Shown: positions 8,695-17,800, numbered from the stretch's first letter. The stretch is 64,000 nucleotides of DNA from Hyphomicrobiales bacterium (GCA_900473045.1 UCKS01000005.1:62001-126000); one strand, 5' to 3'. The notes: generated by a model not told the origin, from the letters alone. Made by a program: numbers and translations.

Positions 8695-9354
8695 ATGACC
8701 CTATCCATGACCGCCGTTCGAAAGTCCTATACAACCGCTGAGGGGGTCATAGAGATCCTAAATGGCATCGATCTTGACGTTGGCGCTAGCGAGAGTGTTG
8801 CGTTGACCGGCGAATCCGGAAGCGGAAAAAGCACGCTTCTGCATTTGGCCGGTGGTCTTGACCACGCGGACGGCGGATCGGTGATTATGCAGGGTCAGGA
8901 TCTCGCCAAATTTGGTGAGCGGGAACGGGCCGATTACCGCCGAACGCAAGTCGGCCTTGTCTTCCAGCAGTTCAATCTGATCCCATCGTTAAACGTCGCC
9001 GCCAACATCTCATTCCACGCCAAGCTTGCCGGTCGTTATGATGCAGCCTGGGAGCTTGACCTTACGGAACGCTTGGGCTTGGCACCCTATCTTTCTCGCT
9101 TTCCTGAACAACTTTCAGGCGGACAGCAACAGCGCGTGGCTATTGCTCGAACCTTGGCGGCTCGTCCACCGCTCATTCTCGCCGACGAGCCGACGGGAAA
9201 TCTTGACGAGGCTACGGGTGACGCGGTGCTTGAACTCATGTTGTCCTTGGCGAAAAACGCCGGGTCCGCCCTTCTTCTCGTAACGCACTCAATGAGACTG
9301 GCGCATCGGCTGGACCGGAAAGTCATCCTTCGTGGCGGCAGGATCGTCGAATGA
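8695..9354 (+). CDS. ABC transporter ATP-binding protein (LolD/MacB type)
   Basis: A 219-residue ATPase of the MacB/LolD subfamily. Walker A GESGSGKST (about residues 39-47), Q-loop VFQQFNLIPSLNV, signature LSGGQQQRVAIAR, Walker B LILADEPTGNLD and the switch His in LLVTHSM are all present. These ATPases drive mechanotransmission rather than classic transport, often pulling lipoproteins or peptides from the outer leaflet of the inner membrane. Its stop overlaps the start of the permease by four bases. Upstream 8448-8694 holds no gene. Confidence 0.95.
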   Translation: MTLSMTAVRKSYTTAEGVIEILNGIDLDVGASESVALTGESGSGKSTLLHLAGGLDHADGGSVIMQGQDLAKFGERERADYRRTQVGLVFQQFNLIPSLNVAANISFHAKLAGRYDAAWELDLTERLGLAPYLSRFPEQLSGGQQQRVAIARTLAARPPLILADEPTGNLDEATGDAVLELMLSLAKNAGSALLLVTHSMRLAHRLDRKVILRGGRIVE

Positions 9355-11756
9355 GATTTGCACTGGCGGCCCTGCTTTCCCACTGGCGACGAAAGCCACT
9401 TCAGCTTCTGACATTGGTTATGGGGATCGCGCTCGCGACGGCCTTGTGGTCGGGAGTGCAGGCGATAAATGCCGAAGCACGGGCAAGCTATACACGGGCA
9501 GCATCCGTACTGGAGCAGGGAGCTCTTCAACAGGTCGTTTCCAAAGGCGGCGGCGGGATCTCGATTGACACATACGGCAAGCTACGCCGTGCAGGATGGA
9601 ACCTATCGCCGGTTATCGAGGGCACAGTTCGGTTCGGAGCCTCATGGATCAAACTGGTTGGCATCGATCCGACCACCATGCCACGGGAGGGGCAGGTGGC
9701 ATCCATCACGGATGGTTCGGATATCTCCAGCTTTTTCTCCGCGCCCGGCCAGCTGGTGGTTTCGGCTGCGACTGCAAGAAAGCTGCGTAATGCGACGGAT
9801 ATGCGGCTCAAAATTTCCGAGAACGTCCCAGATGACGCGGCGTTCGTGGACATTTCCGTTGCCGACAGATTGCTGGACGCGCGTGGCAAGATCAATCGGC
9901 TTGTCGTCGCGTCCGAACAACGCCCAGGACTGGATCCAATCGACCAAGTCGCCCCCGAAACAATGTTGCGAGAAAACACAGACAAGCCAGATGTTGCCCG
10001 GCTTACTGACAGTTTCCATCTGAACTTAACCGCTTTCGGTTTCCTCTCATTTGTCGTTGGACTTTTTATTGTGTACTCGGCGACTGGCTTGACGTTCGAG
10101 CAGCGACGGGGAACCTTTCGCACGCTACGGTCACTTGGAATTTCCCTCCCGGCACTGACGACCATGCTCGTGGTCGAGCTCGCGGCCTTCTCGCTGTTCT
10201 CAGGGATAATTGGCGTCATTCTGGGATATTTCATCGCTTCTGCGCTCATGCCTGGCGTCGCAACCACCCTCAAGGGCCTATACGGCGCTAACGTTCCCGG
10301 CTCGCTGTCGATACGACCGGAATGGTGGGTGTCAGGTTTAGCGATTGCGCTTGGCGGAACTGCAATATCGTCTGTTCGGAGCCTTTGGCGGGTTTGGTCG
10401 CTGCCAATCTTGGCTGCCGCCCAGCCACGAGCCTGGCAGAGAGCGTCCGCCAAGACCTTGGCTTACCAGGCAACCGCTGGCGGTGGCCTTCTGCTACTGT
10501 CTGCAGTCTTGGCGGTTACGGGTTCTGGTATTGTGATCGGTTTCGGCGTTCTTGGGGCACTGCTTCTTGGGTGTGCCCTTTTGTTACCAGGGCTTCTTGC
10601 TATCAGCCTCGCGTCCGCTGAACGGGTTTCCCGCACGGCGCTGACCCAATGGTTCTGGGCAGACACGCGCCTCCAACTCCCCGGCCTCTCGCTCGCGCTT
10701 ATGGCGCTCCTGCTTGCCCTCTCGGCAAATATCGGCGTCGGGACAATGGTTTCCAGCTTCCGATTGACGTTCCTTGGGTGGCTGGACCAAAGACTGGCGG
10801 CCGAACTTTACGTAACCGCCAAGGACGAGGATCAAGCCACACGTCTGCGCGAATGGCTCCCACAACATTCGACAGCGGTCCTGCCGATCTGGAGTGTCGA
10901 GGGAGATGTTTTTGGCGACCAGCTCCAGATTTTCGGGGTGGCCGACGATCCGACGTACCGAGATCATTGGCCGCTGATCGTCGCCGATGATAACGCTTGG
11001 GACGAGGTGGCTTCTGGGAAAGGAGCGCTTATCAATGAGCAGATGTGGCGACGGGGCACTGCGAAGCCGGGGCAGACCATCGCGATGCCGGGCGGGTGGG
11101 ACGCAACAGTCGTGGGGATCTACTCCGACTACGGAAATCCGAAGGGGCAGGTCATCGTCGGGATAGATGCGTTGGTTGCCCATTACCCCGATGTTTCCAA
11201 ACTCCGCTACGGCATTCGCGTGCCGCCGGAAAGCGCTCCGACACTCAGGCAGCAGCTGGTTAGCGAGTTTGGTCTCCCCGAAACGGCAATTATCGATCAA
11301 ATCTCGCTCAAGCAGCAATCGCGGGCTGTTTTCGAGCAAACCTTCGCAGTCACGGGTGCCCTGAATGTCTTAACGCTGGCGGTGGCGGGTTTTGCAATGT
11401 TTTCCAGTCTGCTGACGCTTTCGGGTATTAGACTGCCCCAGTTGGCGCCGGTTTGGGCCATGGGCATCAGGCGGCGGAATCTTGCGCTCTATGAAGTCGC
11501 TCGCACACTAGCGTTATGGCTTGCCACGTTTATCGCTGCCATCCCGGTCGGACTTGGTCTGGCGTGGGTGTTGTTGGCCATTGTCAATGTGGAAGCGTTT
11601 GGCTGGCGTTTGCCGATGACCGTATTTCCACTCGACTGGCTGTGGCTGGGAGCCGTTGCACTCGTGGCCGCGATCCTGTCTATCCTGGTTCCGGTGCGAC
11701 GCCTGGCCACCATCAACCCGGCCGATTTGCTCAGGATATTTGCCAATGAGCGCTAA
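9351..11756 (+). CDS. FtsX-like ABC permease, two fused modules
   Basis: An 801-residue inner-membrane permease. One N-terminal helix (about 18-40) is followed by a periplasmic domain, an FtsX-type three-helix block around residues 225-350, further helices about 375-460, a second periplasmic domain (about 480-660) and a last FtsX block (about 670-795). This is the duplicated arrangement seen in AttF/AttG-like or YbbP-like permeases. It overlaps both neighbours and so forms a single transport unit with the ATPase before it and the AttH-like protein after it. Confidence 0.92.
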   Translation: MRFALAALLSHWRRKPLQLLTLVMGIALATALWSGVQAINAEARASYTRAASVLEQGALQQVVSKGGGGISIDTYGKLRRAGWNLSPVIEGTVRFGASWIKLVGIDPTTMPREGQVASITDGSDISSFFSAPGQLVVSAATARKLRNATDMRLKISENVPDDAAFVDISVADRLLDARGKINRLVVASEQRPGLDPIDQVAPETMLRENTDKPDVARLTDSFHLNLTAFGFLSFVVGLFIVYSATGLTFEQRRGTFRTLRSLGISLPALTTMLVVELAAFSLFSGIIGVILGYFIASALMPGVATTLKGLYGANVPGSLSIRPEWWVSGLAIALGGTAISSVRSLWRVWSLPILAAAQPRAWQRASAKTLAYQATAGGGLLLLSAVLAVTGSGIVIGFGVLGALLLGCALLLPGLLAISLASAERVSRTALTQWFWADTRLQLPGLSLALMALLLALSANIGVGTMVSSFRLTFLGWLDQRLAAELYVTAKDEDQATRLREWLPQHSTAVLPIWSVEGDVFGDQLQIFGVADDPTYRDHWPLIVADDNAWDEVASGKGALINEQMWRRGTAKPGQTIAMPGGWDATVVGIYSDYGNPKGQVIVGIDALVAHYPDVSKLRYGIRVPPESAPTLRQQLVSEFGLPETAIIDQISLKQQSRAVFEQTFAVTGALNVLTLAVAGFAMFSSLLTLSGIRLPQLAPVWAMGIRRRNLALYEVARTLALWLATFIAAIPVGLGLAWVLLAIVNVEAFGWRLPMTVFPLDWLWLGAVALVAAILSILVPVRRLATINPADLLRIFANER

Positions 11757-12816
11757 AATCATGATGTGGATCCTCGCGGTGTTTTTCGTGACCGCGTCAT
11801 CGGGGCAGTCCCAGACCCAGGGTTTTGCTGGGCTCGGCTCGGATGCCACGGGCTTTGCCATTCCTCAAAGTGGAGCAGCGCTTTCATTCCCTGCCGACCA
11901 CGGCGCCCACCCTGATTACCGGATCGAATGGTGGTACGTAACGGCCAACCTGCAGGGTGAGGACGGCAAGCAGTACGGAGCCCAATGGACCTTGTTCCGG
12001 TCCGCCTTGGCGCCCGGAGTCGCTCAAGGTTTCGCAGATCCGCAAATTTGGATCGGTCATGCAGCCGTCACGACTGTCGATCACCAGTACGTCGCGGAAC
12101 GCCTTGGTAGAGGTGGGGTCGGGCAGGCGGATGTAGTCGCGGCACCTTTCGCGGCTTGGATCGACGATTGGCGGTTGGCGGCTTCCAGTGGGGCGACACC
12201 GGATCAACTCCATGACCTCAGTGTCGCCGCGACCGGAACAGGTTTCAGCTACGCGTTGAAGCTGAAGGCGACCGGCCCCCTGGTGCTTCAGGGGGACCGC
12301 GGATTTTCCGTCAAATCTGCGAGCGGGCAGGCCTCCTACTACTACTCGCAGCCCTTCTATCAGGTGTCAGGCGCCATCAACGTCGCGGGTTCTAACGTCC
12401 AGGTTAGCGGAAAGGCCTGGCTTGACCGGGAGTGGTCTTCTCAGCCATTGGCGGAGAACCAAACCGGCTGGGATTGGTTCTCTCTGCACTTTGACACCGG
12501 GGAGAAATTGATGGCGTTCAGGCTTCGCGATGACAAGGATGGGTTTATCTCGGCAAACTGGATTTCGGTGGATGGCAAGACCAGCCCGATGTCGAAGGAA
12601 GACTTACGATTGGAACCGGTTCGCCAAGCGAAGGTCGAGGGCCGCGATATGCCTGTGGCGTGGAGAATCCAAATCCCCGCAAAATCGCTGGATGTCACAA
12701 CGCAGCCATTGAACGATCGATCCTGGATGCGAACCTCGACGCCATATTGGGAGGGACCGCTCTCTTTTAAAGGCACTGCGACGGGGGTAGGGTACTTGGA
12801 GATGACTGGATACTGA
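11746..12816 (+). CDS. AttH/CrtC-like lipocalin-domain exported protein
   Basis: About 356 residues from the ATG at 11746, which overlaps the permease stop by 11 bases; longer readings only run through permease sequence. An N-terminal hydrophobic segment ending in ASSGQSQTQG looks like a signal peptide. The body has the AttH/hydroxyneurosporene-dehydratase marks EWWYVTANLQ, WIGHAAVTTV, KAWLDREWSSQPL and GWDWFSLHFDTGEKLMAF. AttH-type proteins accompany LolD/FtsX-type transporters (AttEFGH) and form a two-lipocalin barrel; the ligand is not known. Context argues for export or extraction of a lipid-like molecule rather than carotenoid hydration. Confidence 0.9.
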   Translation: MSAKIMMWILAVFFVTASSGQSQTQGFAGLGSDATGFAIPQSGAALSFPADHGAHPDYRIEWWYVTANLQGEDGKQYGAQWTLFRSALAPGVAQGFADPQIWIGHAAVTTVDHQYVAERLGRGGVGQADVVAAPFAAWIDDWRLAASSGATPDQLHDLSVAATGTGFSYALKLKATGPLVLQGDRGFSVKSASGQASYYYSQPFYQVSGAINVAGSNVQVSGKAWLDREWSSQPLAENQTGWDWFSLHFDTGEKLMAFRLRDDKDGFISANWISVDGKTSPMSKEDLRLEPVRQAKVEGRDMPVAWRIQIPAKSLDVTTQPLNDRSWMRTSTPYWEGPLSFKGTATGVGYLEMTGY

Positions 12817-12842
12817 AGAGCGGCCCTTCGTTAAGCCGCCTT

Positions 12843-12867
12843 GGAACCACTTTTAGAGCAAGGCGTT
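12843..12867 (+). promoter_or_regulatory. RpoE2/EcfG-type promoter, perfect match
   Basis: GGAAC (12843-12847), 17 bases, GTT (12865-12867), with C before GTT: the full GGAAC-N16-CGTT consensus of the alpha-proteobacterial general stress sigma factor. It faces the structured leader at 12889-12983, not a clear protein gene. Confidence 0.7.
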
Positions 12868-12888
12868 AGGTCGGAGAGGTCGCAGTTT

Positions 12889-12983
12889 GTGTCAATCGGA
12901 CACGACGGGGATGATGAACGCAGCGATTTTTCCGGTTTCTCACTGCGGGTAACGAAAAGCCAGGGGAGCATCCGACCTGTCCG
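12889..12983 (+). ncRNA. Structured leader repeat, copy A (candidate sRNA)
   Basis: A 95-base sequence that aligns without gaps to 52172-52266 with about 13 substitutions. It opens with a GTGTC-N5-GACAC hairpin, followed by a larger hairpin with GCAGCGA as 5' arm (one mismatch in this copy). A perfect GGAAC promoter ends 21 bases upstream, so a transcript should start about here. In the other copy the element forms the 5' leader of a DUF2934 gene; here no convincing gene follows within 100 bases. It may be a stand-alone sRNA or an orphaned leader. Substitutions are not biased to third codon positions in any frame, arguing against coding. Confidence 0.5.
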
Positions 12984-13107
12984 ATCTGCGATCTCGGCCC
13001 GTTAGGGTTTTTAGTGGTGACCGTCCAAATTTTGTTTAGCGCCGTCCCGTTGACAGCGATGCGTTTCCAACAAACACTTTGCCATCGAGTAAACGTAAAG
13101 CCTCCCC

Positions 13108-13266
13108 ATGACTGCTCCTTTTAAACGGCCTGCTTTCGAGAGGGCGCTTGAGTTGCCGTCCGAATTCTCCAAGTTCGAAATTTGCTCCAGCATTGATCGC
13201 CAACTGGAACAGGTTGGACGTTTTGGATGCGATGCATCTGGTATGGCGAACTTTAGAAGACTATGA
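13108..13266 (+). CDS. Possible 52-residue protein
   Basis: An ATG-started frame (APFKRPAFERALELPSEFSK, then CSSIDRQLEQVGRFG) with amphipathic, protein-like composition lies 120 bases beyond the structured leader at 12889. The ribosome-binding site is poor (GCCTCCCC). Unrecognised, and weakly supported; it could equally be chance. Confidence 0.2.
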   Translation: MTAPFKRPAFERALELPSEFSKFEICSSIDRQLEQVGRFGCDASGMANFRRL

Positions 13267-13438
13267 CCTCTGGTCATCCTGATGGGTATCGATGGCTTTT
13301 TGCCTTCATCGGTCGGGATTTGTTTTTTCTCGTTTTTCGGCGGGGGAATGCGAAATCGGTCCAATGGGAAAATCGAGAGAAATTTTCGTTTGAAGAAGGT
13401 TGGTACACCCAACGGGCTCTAGAACCGGGAAGCTCAAC

Positions 13439-13903
13439 CTACCTGCCGCATCCCCTGCTCTTCCAATACATTGTAGAGGGCGTTGAGGAGTTTCGAGCCG
13501 TTAAGCCCTTTGGTTGATCGTTCGAGTCAATGCATCCCGATAGTGAAGAACGATTACTGATGTCCTCTTCGTGACCGAACGGGACTTCCTCGTCCAGGTT
13601 TCCGGAGCCGATACGCTCGCTTTCACCGGAAAGGAGTTGGGCGTCCTCCTCTTCAGGAGGAGGCCGAATAAATCCATCACGGTCATCTTCAGGATGAGGA
13701 AGACAGTCGGCATCAGATTTCTCAGGACTTCCTCGCTCGTGCGGGGCATCTTCATTTCGTTTGCGCTGCTCACTGGATGCATTGATCGCAGATTGGCGGT
13801 GCGCGACCCAGGCTGCTTCTGGTTCTGCTAAGGAAAGGCTGGTTTCGACACGAGTCGGATTGGATGGAGCGGAGGACGACACTCGTGTGATTTTGTCGAC
13901 CAT
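13439..13903 (-). CDS. Hypothetical acidic, low-complexity protein
   Basis: About 154 residues from the ATG at 13903, which has AAGGAG eight bases upstream. The sequence is rich in Ser, Asp, Glu, Pro and Arg, with a PPPEEEDAQ patch, and looks intrinsically disordered. No domain recognised. The good ribosome-binding site is the main support. Upstream (13904-14158) I see nothing. Confidence 0.45.
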   Translation of the reverse strand: MVDKITRVSSSAPSNPTRVETSLSLAEPEAAWVAHRQSAINASSEQRKRNEDAPHERGSPEKSDADCLPHPEDDRDGFIRPPPEEEDAQLLSGESERIGSGNLDEEVPFGHEEDISNRSSLSGCIDSNDQPKGLTARNSSTPSTMYWKSRGCGR

Positions 13904-14158
13904 GGGTCTTCTCCTTGAATTTATACCCAAGTGAATATAGCCGCTTTTAATGCACAAGCGAGCTATGGCCGGACAACGACGGAACCATACCGGCTCTGCC
14001 CTTAATCGATCGAGTTCTCATGATTTGGCGGCGGCGGCATCACCAGGTTGGCCCCAACACTCATCCATCGCAATCTCTGAGCCCAACAAGCATTCCAACG
14101 GGCGGAAAAACTCGTGAGGGCTGATGGCGGCTGCTGCGGTAGCGTCAACGATATCGAT

Positions 14159-14299
14159 TTAAGCGTGCGATAGCGCGACGGCCTGAACGATCGAGAGCAT
14201 CCAAATGAGGATCGCGGCAATCGCTATGTTCCGTTCGTGGTGTTTCAAGAATGGGTGAGATCCGATGAGGTCGGCTCCTAAAGGTGTCGGAGTATCCAT
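14159..14299 (-). CDS. Possible 46-residue single-pass membrane protein
   Basis: From ATG 14299: a short soluble N-terminus (GADLIGSHPFLKHHERN) followed by one hydrophobic helix (IAIAAILIWMLSIVQAVAL). The pattern is that of small membrane proteins, but the ribosome-binding site is weak and nothing around it supports a role. The 370 bases between it and the IS remnant (14300-14670) show no gene. Confidence 0.25.
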   Translation of the reverse strand: MDTPTPLGADLIGSHPFLKHHERNIAIAAILIWMLSIVQAVALSHA

Positions 14300-14670
14300 A
14301 GTTGAGAGGGTTAGTGCTGCGCTACCAAGGGAACAGCGCAGGGGCGGCCGAACCGTTCTGCCAGGAGTCTGGCCTGAACGATCGCTTCGATCTGGTCGGA
14401 CGACGGCTTTCGCCAGCGAATGGCCCGTCGAGTGTTTAAAGCCGTGACAAGACGGCGGCTCGACATCGTGCCTTGCGCCAATATCCTCAGCTTGGGTGCT
14501 CGGCGGAGAGACTACGCGACCATGCGCCGTTCCAGCATAGAAAAGTTGTGTACGATAAAAAGCCAGTCGCATGGGGTGGGCTGATTGGCTTTGATCAATG
14601 CTTGGGGCTTCGCATCGATGGGTCGAAACCGGGGGGACGTTTGACAATGCCGCAATGCACGAGCGGAACA

Positions 14671-15400
14671 TTAGGTTCTGTTGACAAAGTAGGGTAGCCA
14701 GATCTTTGCGGTAGCCAACGCGAGGAAGGCTTCAAAGGAAGCTCTGGTCTTATCGTATCTGGTGGCGATCCTGCGAAACTGCTTGAGACGATTAAACATC
14801 CGCTCGATACGATTGCGATCCTTGTATGCTCGGTAGTCACAGGCAGGCGGGTTCTTCCGGTTCGCTTTTGGCGGAATACGGGACGGATGCCGCGCATCAA
14901 AAGCTCTTCCCGGATAGAGTCGCCGTCATACCCCTTATCTGCCAGGAATAGCCTGGGCTTGTTGACTGGCATGGCCAACAGAGCCGGAACGGCATTGTAG
15001 TCCGAGGTCTCGCCACCCGTCAGGATAAAGCCAAGAGGGCGTCCCTGACCGTCCGCTCTGGCATGGATTTTTGTCGTAAAGCCGCCGCGTGATCGACCAA
15101 AAGCCTCCTTATGAGTCCCCCTTTAGCGCCCGCTGCCTGCGAATGGCCGCGAACTGTGGTGCTATCGATCATGTGCTGCCAGTCGTCAGTCAGGCCAAGG
15201 CCGACCAATGTTTCCAGAAGGGCATCCCAAACGCCGTGCTCAGCCCATCGCCGGAAACGGACATAGACCGAGTTCCATTTGCCGTATCGTTCGTGCATAT
15301 CCCGCCAAGGGCATCCGACGCGCAGAACGTGCAGCATCCAGTCAACCGACTGGAAGATTTCCATGCGCAAACATTGGCGGGGCGAGTTCGATACTCGACG
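14671..15400 (-). mobile_element. IS5-family element, defective and right-truncated
   Basis: A transposase of the IS5 family (IS427-like, two-frame type). The first frame (start near 15370) gives HVLRVGCPWRDMHERYGKWN and HMIDSTTVRGHSQAAGAKGG. At 15116-15124 the minus strand reads AAAGGGGGA; a -1 slip there restores THKEAFGRSRGGFTTK, the next conserved block, as expected for programmed frameshifting in this group. A second shift near 14877 is a true one-base loss: the C-terminal third (ERMFNRLKQFRRIATRYDKT to WLPYFVNRT) is in a third frame. One end is visible (GGTTCTGTTGACAAAGT at 14674); the other end is absent. The element cannot make full transposase. Confidence 0.8.
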
Positions 15401-15510
15401 GGCCGGGTCTTTACCTTACTAGGTAAGCTTAACAATCGGTAAGCGGTGCAGGAAAGATCGAACGTGACATCATGGTTGTGTCGAGCAAGCGCTCGGTGCA
15501 TTTGAGCACG

Positions 15511-15576
15511 TACCGTTTGGCTCACGCCGATGGTCCCGAGCGGATATTTGGCGAGTGGTGTCTGTTTTCTGGCGAA
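15511..15576 (+). pseudogene. Fragment of an ImuB C-terminus
   Basis: A short frame reads YRLAHADGPERIFGEWCLFS, which matches the [12 protein letters not shown] block near the C-terminus of the intact ImuB at 43444-44955. The frame is lost on both sides. It is therefore a relic of a second imu locus. The rest of 15400-15873 shows no other gene. Confidence 0.5.
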
Positions 15577-15873
15577 GCCCTACCGGATGGAAACCATTCT
15601 GGTTGAACTGGAGGACCGGATGTCGGCAATCCGATATCCGGCGGCTGCTCGGACGGGCTGACAAGTTTTACAAGGAGGTACTGCGAAGCCAATAGAAAGC
15701 ACACTACGGAAATCTACGAACGACTGATCTATGATGATCATCATCGCCGGTGGTTGTTCCGCTCGGCTTTCACGATCACTGCTTTGCGGTGAAGGAGGCC
15801 GGTTCCCGCCTGGAGGACACCCCGATCGATAGAAGTCCTATAGGAGCTTCCAGGCATCCCACACGAATTGTTG

Positions 15874-16203
15874 TTATAAAGATGCTGGAAACGCAAACAG
15901 TTCTAGGGGCTCGGCAGCGGCGAGCATGGCATTCCGTCGGGCTAGGGTCTCGCGATACTCTTGGGCTTCAACGCCCTTGAAGAAGGGCGCTCCTGGTGCA
16001 AGGCGCGTGACCGCAGCTTCCACCTTGTCCATTGATACCCGGAAGAACTCCTTTCGGAAGTTCTGGGCACTGAAGCGAGTTGTCTTATTCAGGACGAACA
16101 AACGGCTGAAGTCTGCTGTCCGCCCGAAGCGGGCGTTCGCCGTGCGCTTGACACCAATGCGCCCTCGCTGGATCATCTGGTCTTGGAGGATACTCATGGA
16201 CAT
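15874..16203 (-). pseudogene. T5orf172/GIY-YIG-type protein, C-terminal remnant
   Basis: The readable part contains NFRKEFFRVSMDKVEAAV and EAQEYRETLARRNAM, which resemble the tail of DUF4041/T5orf172 GIY-YIG proteins (RKEFFRV followed by an EY+ segment). The catalytic GIY-YIG half is missing; the N-terminal 40 residues look unrelated. Its start overlaps the divergent ATG at 16196, which also suggests it is not a functional gene. Family call is tentative. Confidence 0.4.
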
Positions 16204-17062
16204 AGTTACGCTGGACTACTTCCGAGAGCCGGGTCCGCATTCCACGGCGAAGAAGAATAAGGTCGGGCTGGCAGGCGCTCCAACGGACATCGCCGACCTA
16301 GCCGCCTGGATTCAGGGAAGAATGCTTCACGAACACTGGGCGTCGAGATATGGCGAAGAGCTGACCCCAGAGCGCCGTGAACTTTCGCAAAGGAGATCGG
16401 TGGACGCCGTACTGGACGGCCTCCTGGCGGGGGGCAATTCACCACGTCCTACTGCGGGTCGCGCGGTTGGTGTCTGCAGCCATTTCTCGCTGCTTGCGGT
16501 GTCGGCCTTGCGAGCGAACGGCCGTGCGGCCAGGTCGCGGTGCGGCTTTGGCACTTATTTCGCTCCCGACAAGGCGATCGACCACTGGGTAGTGGAGGTC
16601 TGGAATGGTGATCGCTGGCGGATGGTCGATTTTCAGATCGATGACTTTCAGCGTGCAGAACTGGGGCTGGTCTTCGACACTCTCGACTTGCCGTCGGGTG
16701 AGTTCCTGCTGGCCGCCCAGGCCTGGCAACTCTGCCGGCGTGGCGAGGGCGACCCCAATCGCTTTGGCATCTTCGATGAAGGCGGCTTCTGGTTCATCGC
16801 CTCAAATATGATCCGTGACCTCGCCAGCCTGAACAAGGTCGAGATGCTGCCGTGGGACGACTGGGGGGCGATGCCATCCCCAGACGCGGAGATCAGCACC
16901 GAGGAACTGCGACGCTTCGATCATTTGGCGGAGGTCCTGCTCGACCCCGACCGTCATAGGGAAGAGCTCCGTTTACTCTATGGCGCTCCAGGGTTCGGCA
17001 TGCCTGGAGAGGTCTTCAATGCTGTCAGGCAGGTTCGTGAGACGGTTTCGGTCGCGCAGTAG
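16196..17062 (+). CDS. Transglutaminase-like cysteine protease-fold protein
   Basis: About 288 residues from ATG 16196 (TTGGAGGA upstream). A transglutaminase-like core is visible with the triad Cys in VGVCSHFSLLA, His in AIDHWVVEVWNG and Asp in RMVDFQIDDF. The C-terminal ~120 residues (LLAAQAWQLCRRGEGDPNRF onward) are present again as a decayed copy at 33729-34092. Function unknown; related proteins hydrolyse or cross-link amide bonds. Longer readings upstream run over the divergent remnant and are not supported. Confidence 0.75.
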   Translation: MDIVTLDYFREPGPHSTAKKNKVGLAGAPTDIADLAAWIQGRMLHEHWASRYGEELTPERRELSQRRSVDAVLDGLLAGGNSPRPTAGRAVGVCSHFSLLAVSALRANGRAARSRCGFGTYFAPDKAIDHWVVEVWNGDRWRMVDFQIDDFQRAELGLVFDTLDLPSGEFLLAAQAWQLCRRGEGDPNRFGIFDEGGFWFIASNMIRDLASLNKVEMLPWDDWGAMPSPDAEISTEELRRFDHLAEVLLDPDRHREELRLLYGAPGFGMPGEVFNAVRQVRETVSVAQ

Positions 17063-17235
17063 ATACTCGTTCATCTATGAAACATCTTGGTCCCATCTCC
17101 CAGGCGGTGTTTCAAAATGACGGCTTTGCAAGCAGGGCGTCTCGCTCCGAAAACGAGGTGTGGGTCTCCTAATCGCTTTTTCGTGCTGGCGGAACCACTG
17201 CAATGTTATCTGGACGATGTCAGGGAGGTCGCTTG

Positions 17236-17661
17236 TTATTTCACCCAGCTTTGACCGAGGCCATGCCTGCGGGCCAGCTCTAAACGTTTTACTTTGTAAG
17301 ACGGAGCAACCATCGGATAGTCGTCGGGCAGATCCCATTTCGCTCGATACTCGGCAGGCGTCATGCCAAATTTGGCGCTCAGGTGCCGCTTCATCGATCT
17401 GAACGGTTTTCCGTCTTCGAGGCAAATGATGAAATCGTCAGTGACAGACTTTCGAATTGAGACAGCTGGCTTCTGTTTCTCGCCACTTGGGGAGACCTCT
17501 TCCGACTTAGATCTATTCACGTTCCCGAGGGCAGCGTGCACGCTCGATATAAGTTCCCCGAGGCTTCCCGGAGCCACAAAATTATTTTGCACATAGGCTG
17601 CTACCACCCCCGCTGTGAGCGCAACCAAATGGATTCTCGGGCGATTCTCATCTAAATCCAT
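17236..17661 (-). CDS. Ros/MucR-family zinc-finger regulator
   Basis: A 141-residue regulator of the Ros/MucR family. The finger reads CLEDGKPFRSMKRHL (Cys-x2-Asp in place of the second Cys, as in several family members) and is followed by GMTPAEYRAKWDLP and the basic C-terminal region VKRLELARR. The N-terminal helix (LVALTAGVVAAYVQNN) is the oligomerisation part. These proteins repress exopolysaccharide, motility and horizontally acquired genes at AT-rich sites. It stands alone here. Confidence 0.93.
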   Translation of the reverse strand: MDLDENRPRIHLVALTAGVVAAYVQNNFVAPGSLGELISSVHAALGNVNRSKSEEVSPSGEKQKPAVSIRKSVTDDFIICLEDGKPFRSMKRHLSAKFGMTPAEYRAKWDLPDDYPMVAPSYKVKRLELARRHGLGQSWVK

Positions 17662-17800
17662 TCTTTAGATTCCCATATTGATATCTAGTCGGGTAACGAC
17701 TGATAGCCCTTTCGACACCGCAAGCAACACGTCAAAAGTCGAGGGCGGTGCGTTAACTAAACGTTAATGGCTGGCCCTAAGGGGTGATTCGGGGCGAAGT

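Noticed and set aside
13011..13412. 133-residue minus-strand frame after the structured leader
   Set aside because: Basic, low-complexity sequence without ribosome-binding site or motif; overlaps other equally poor frames.
14872..14882. Second frameshift of the IS5 transposase as programmed
   Set aside because: No slippery run at the site; only the upstream AAAGGGGGA fits programmed slippage.
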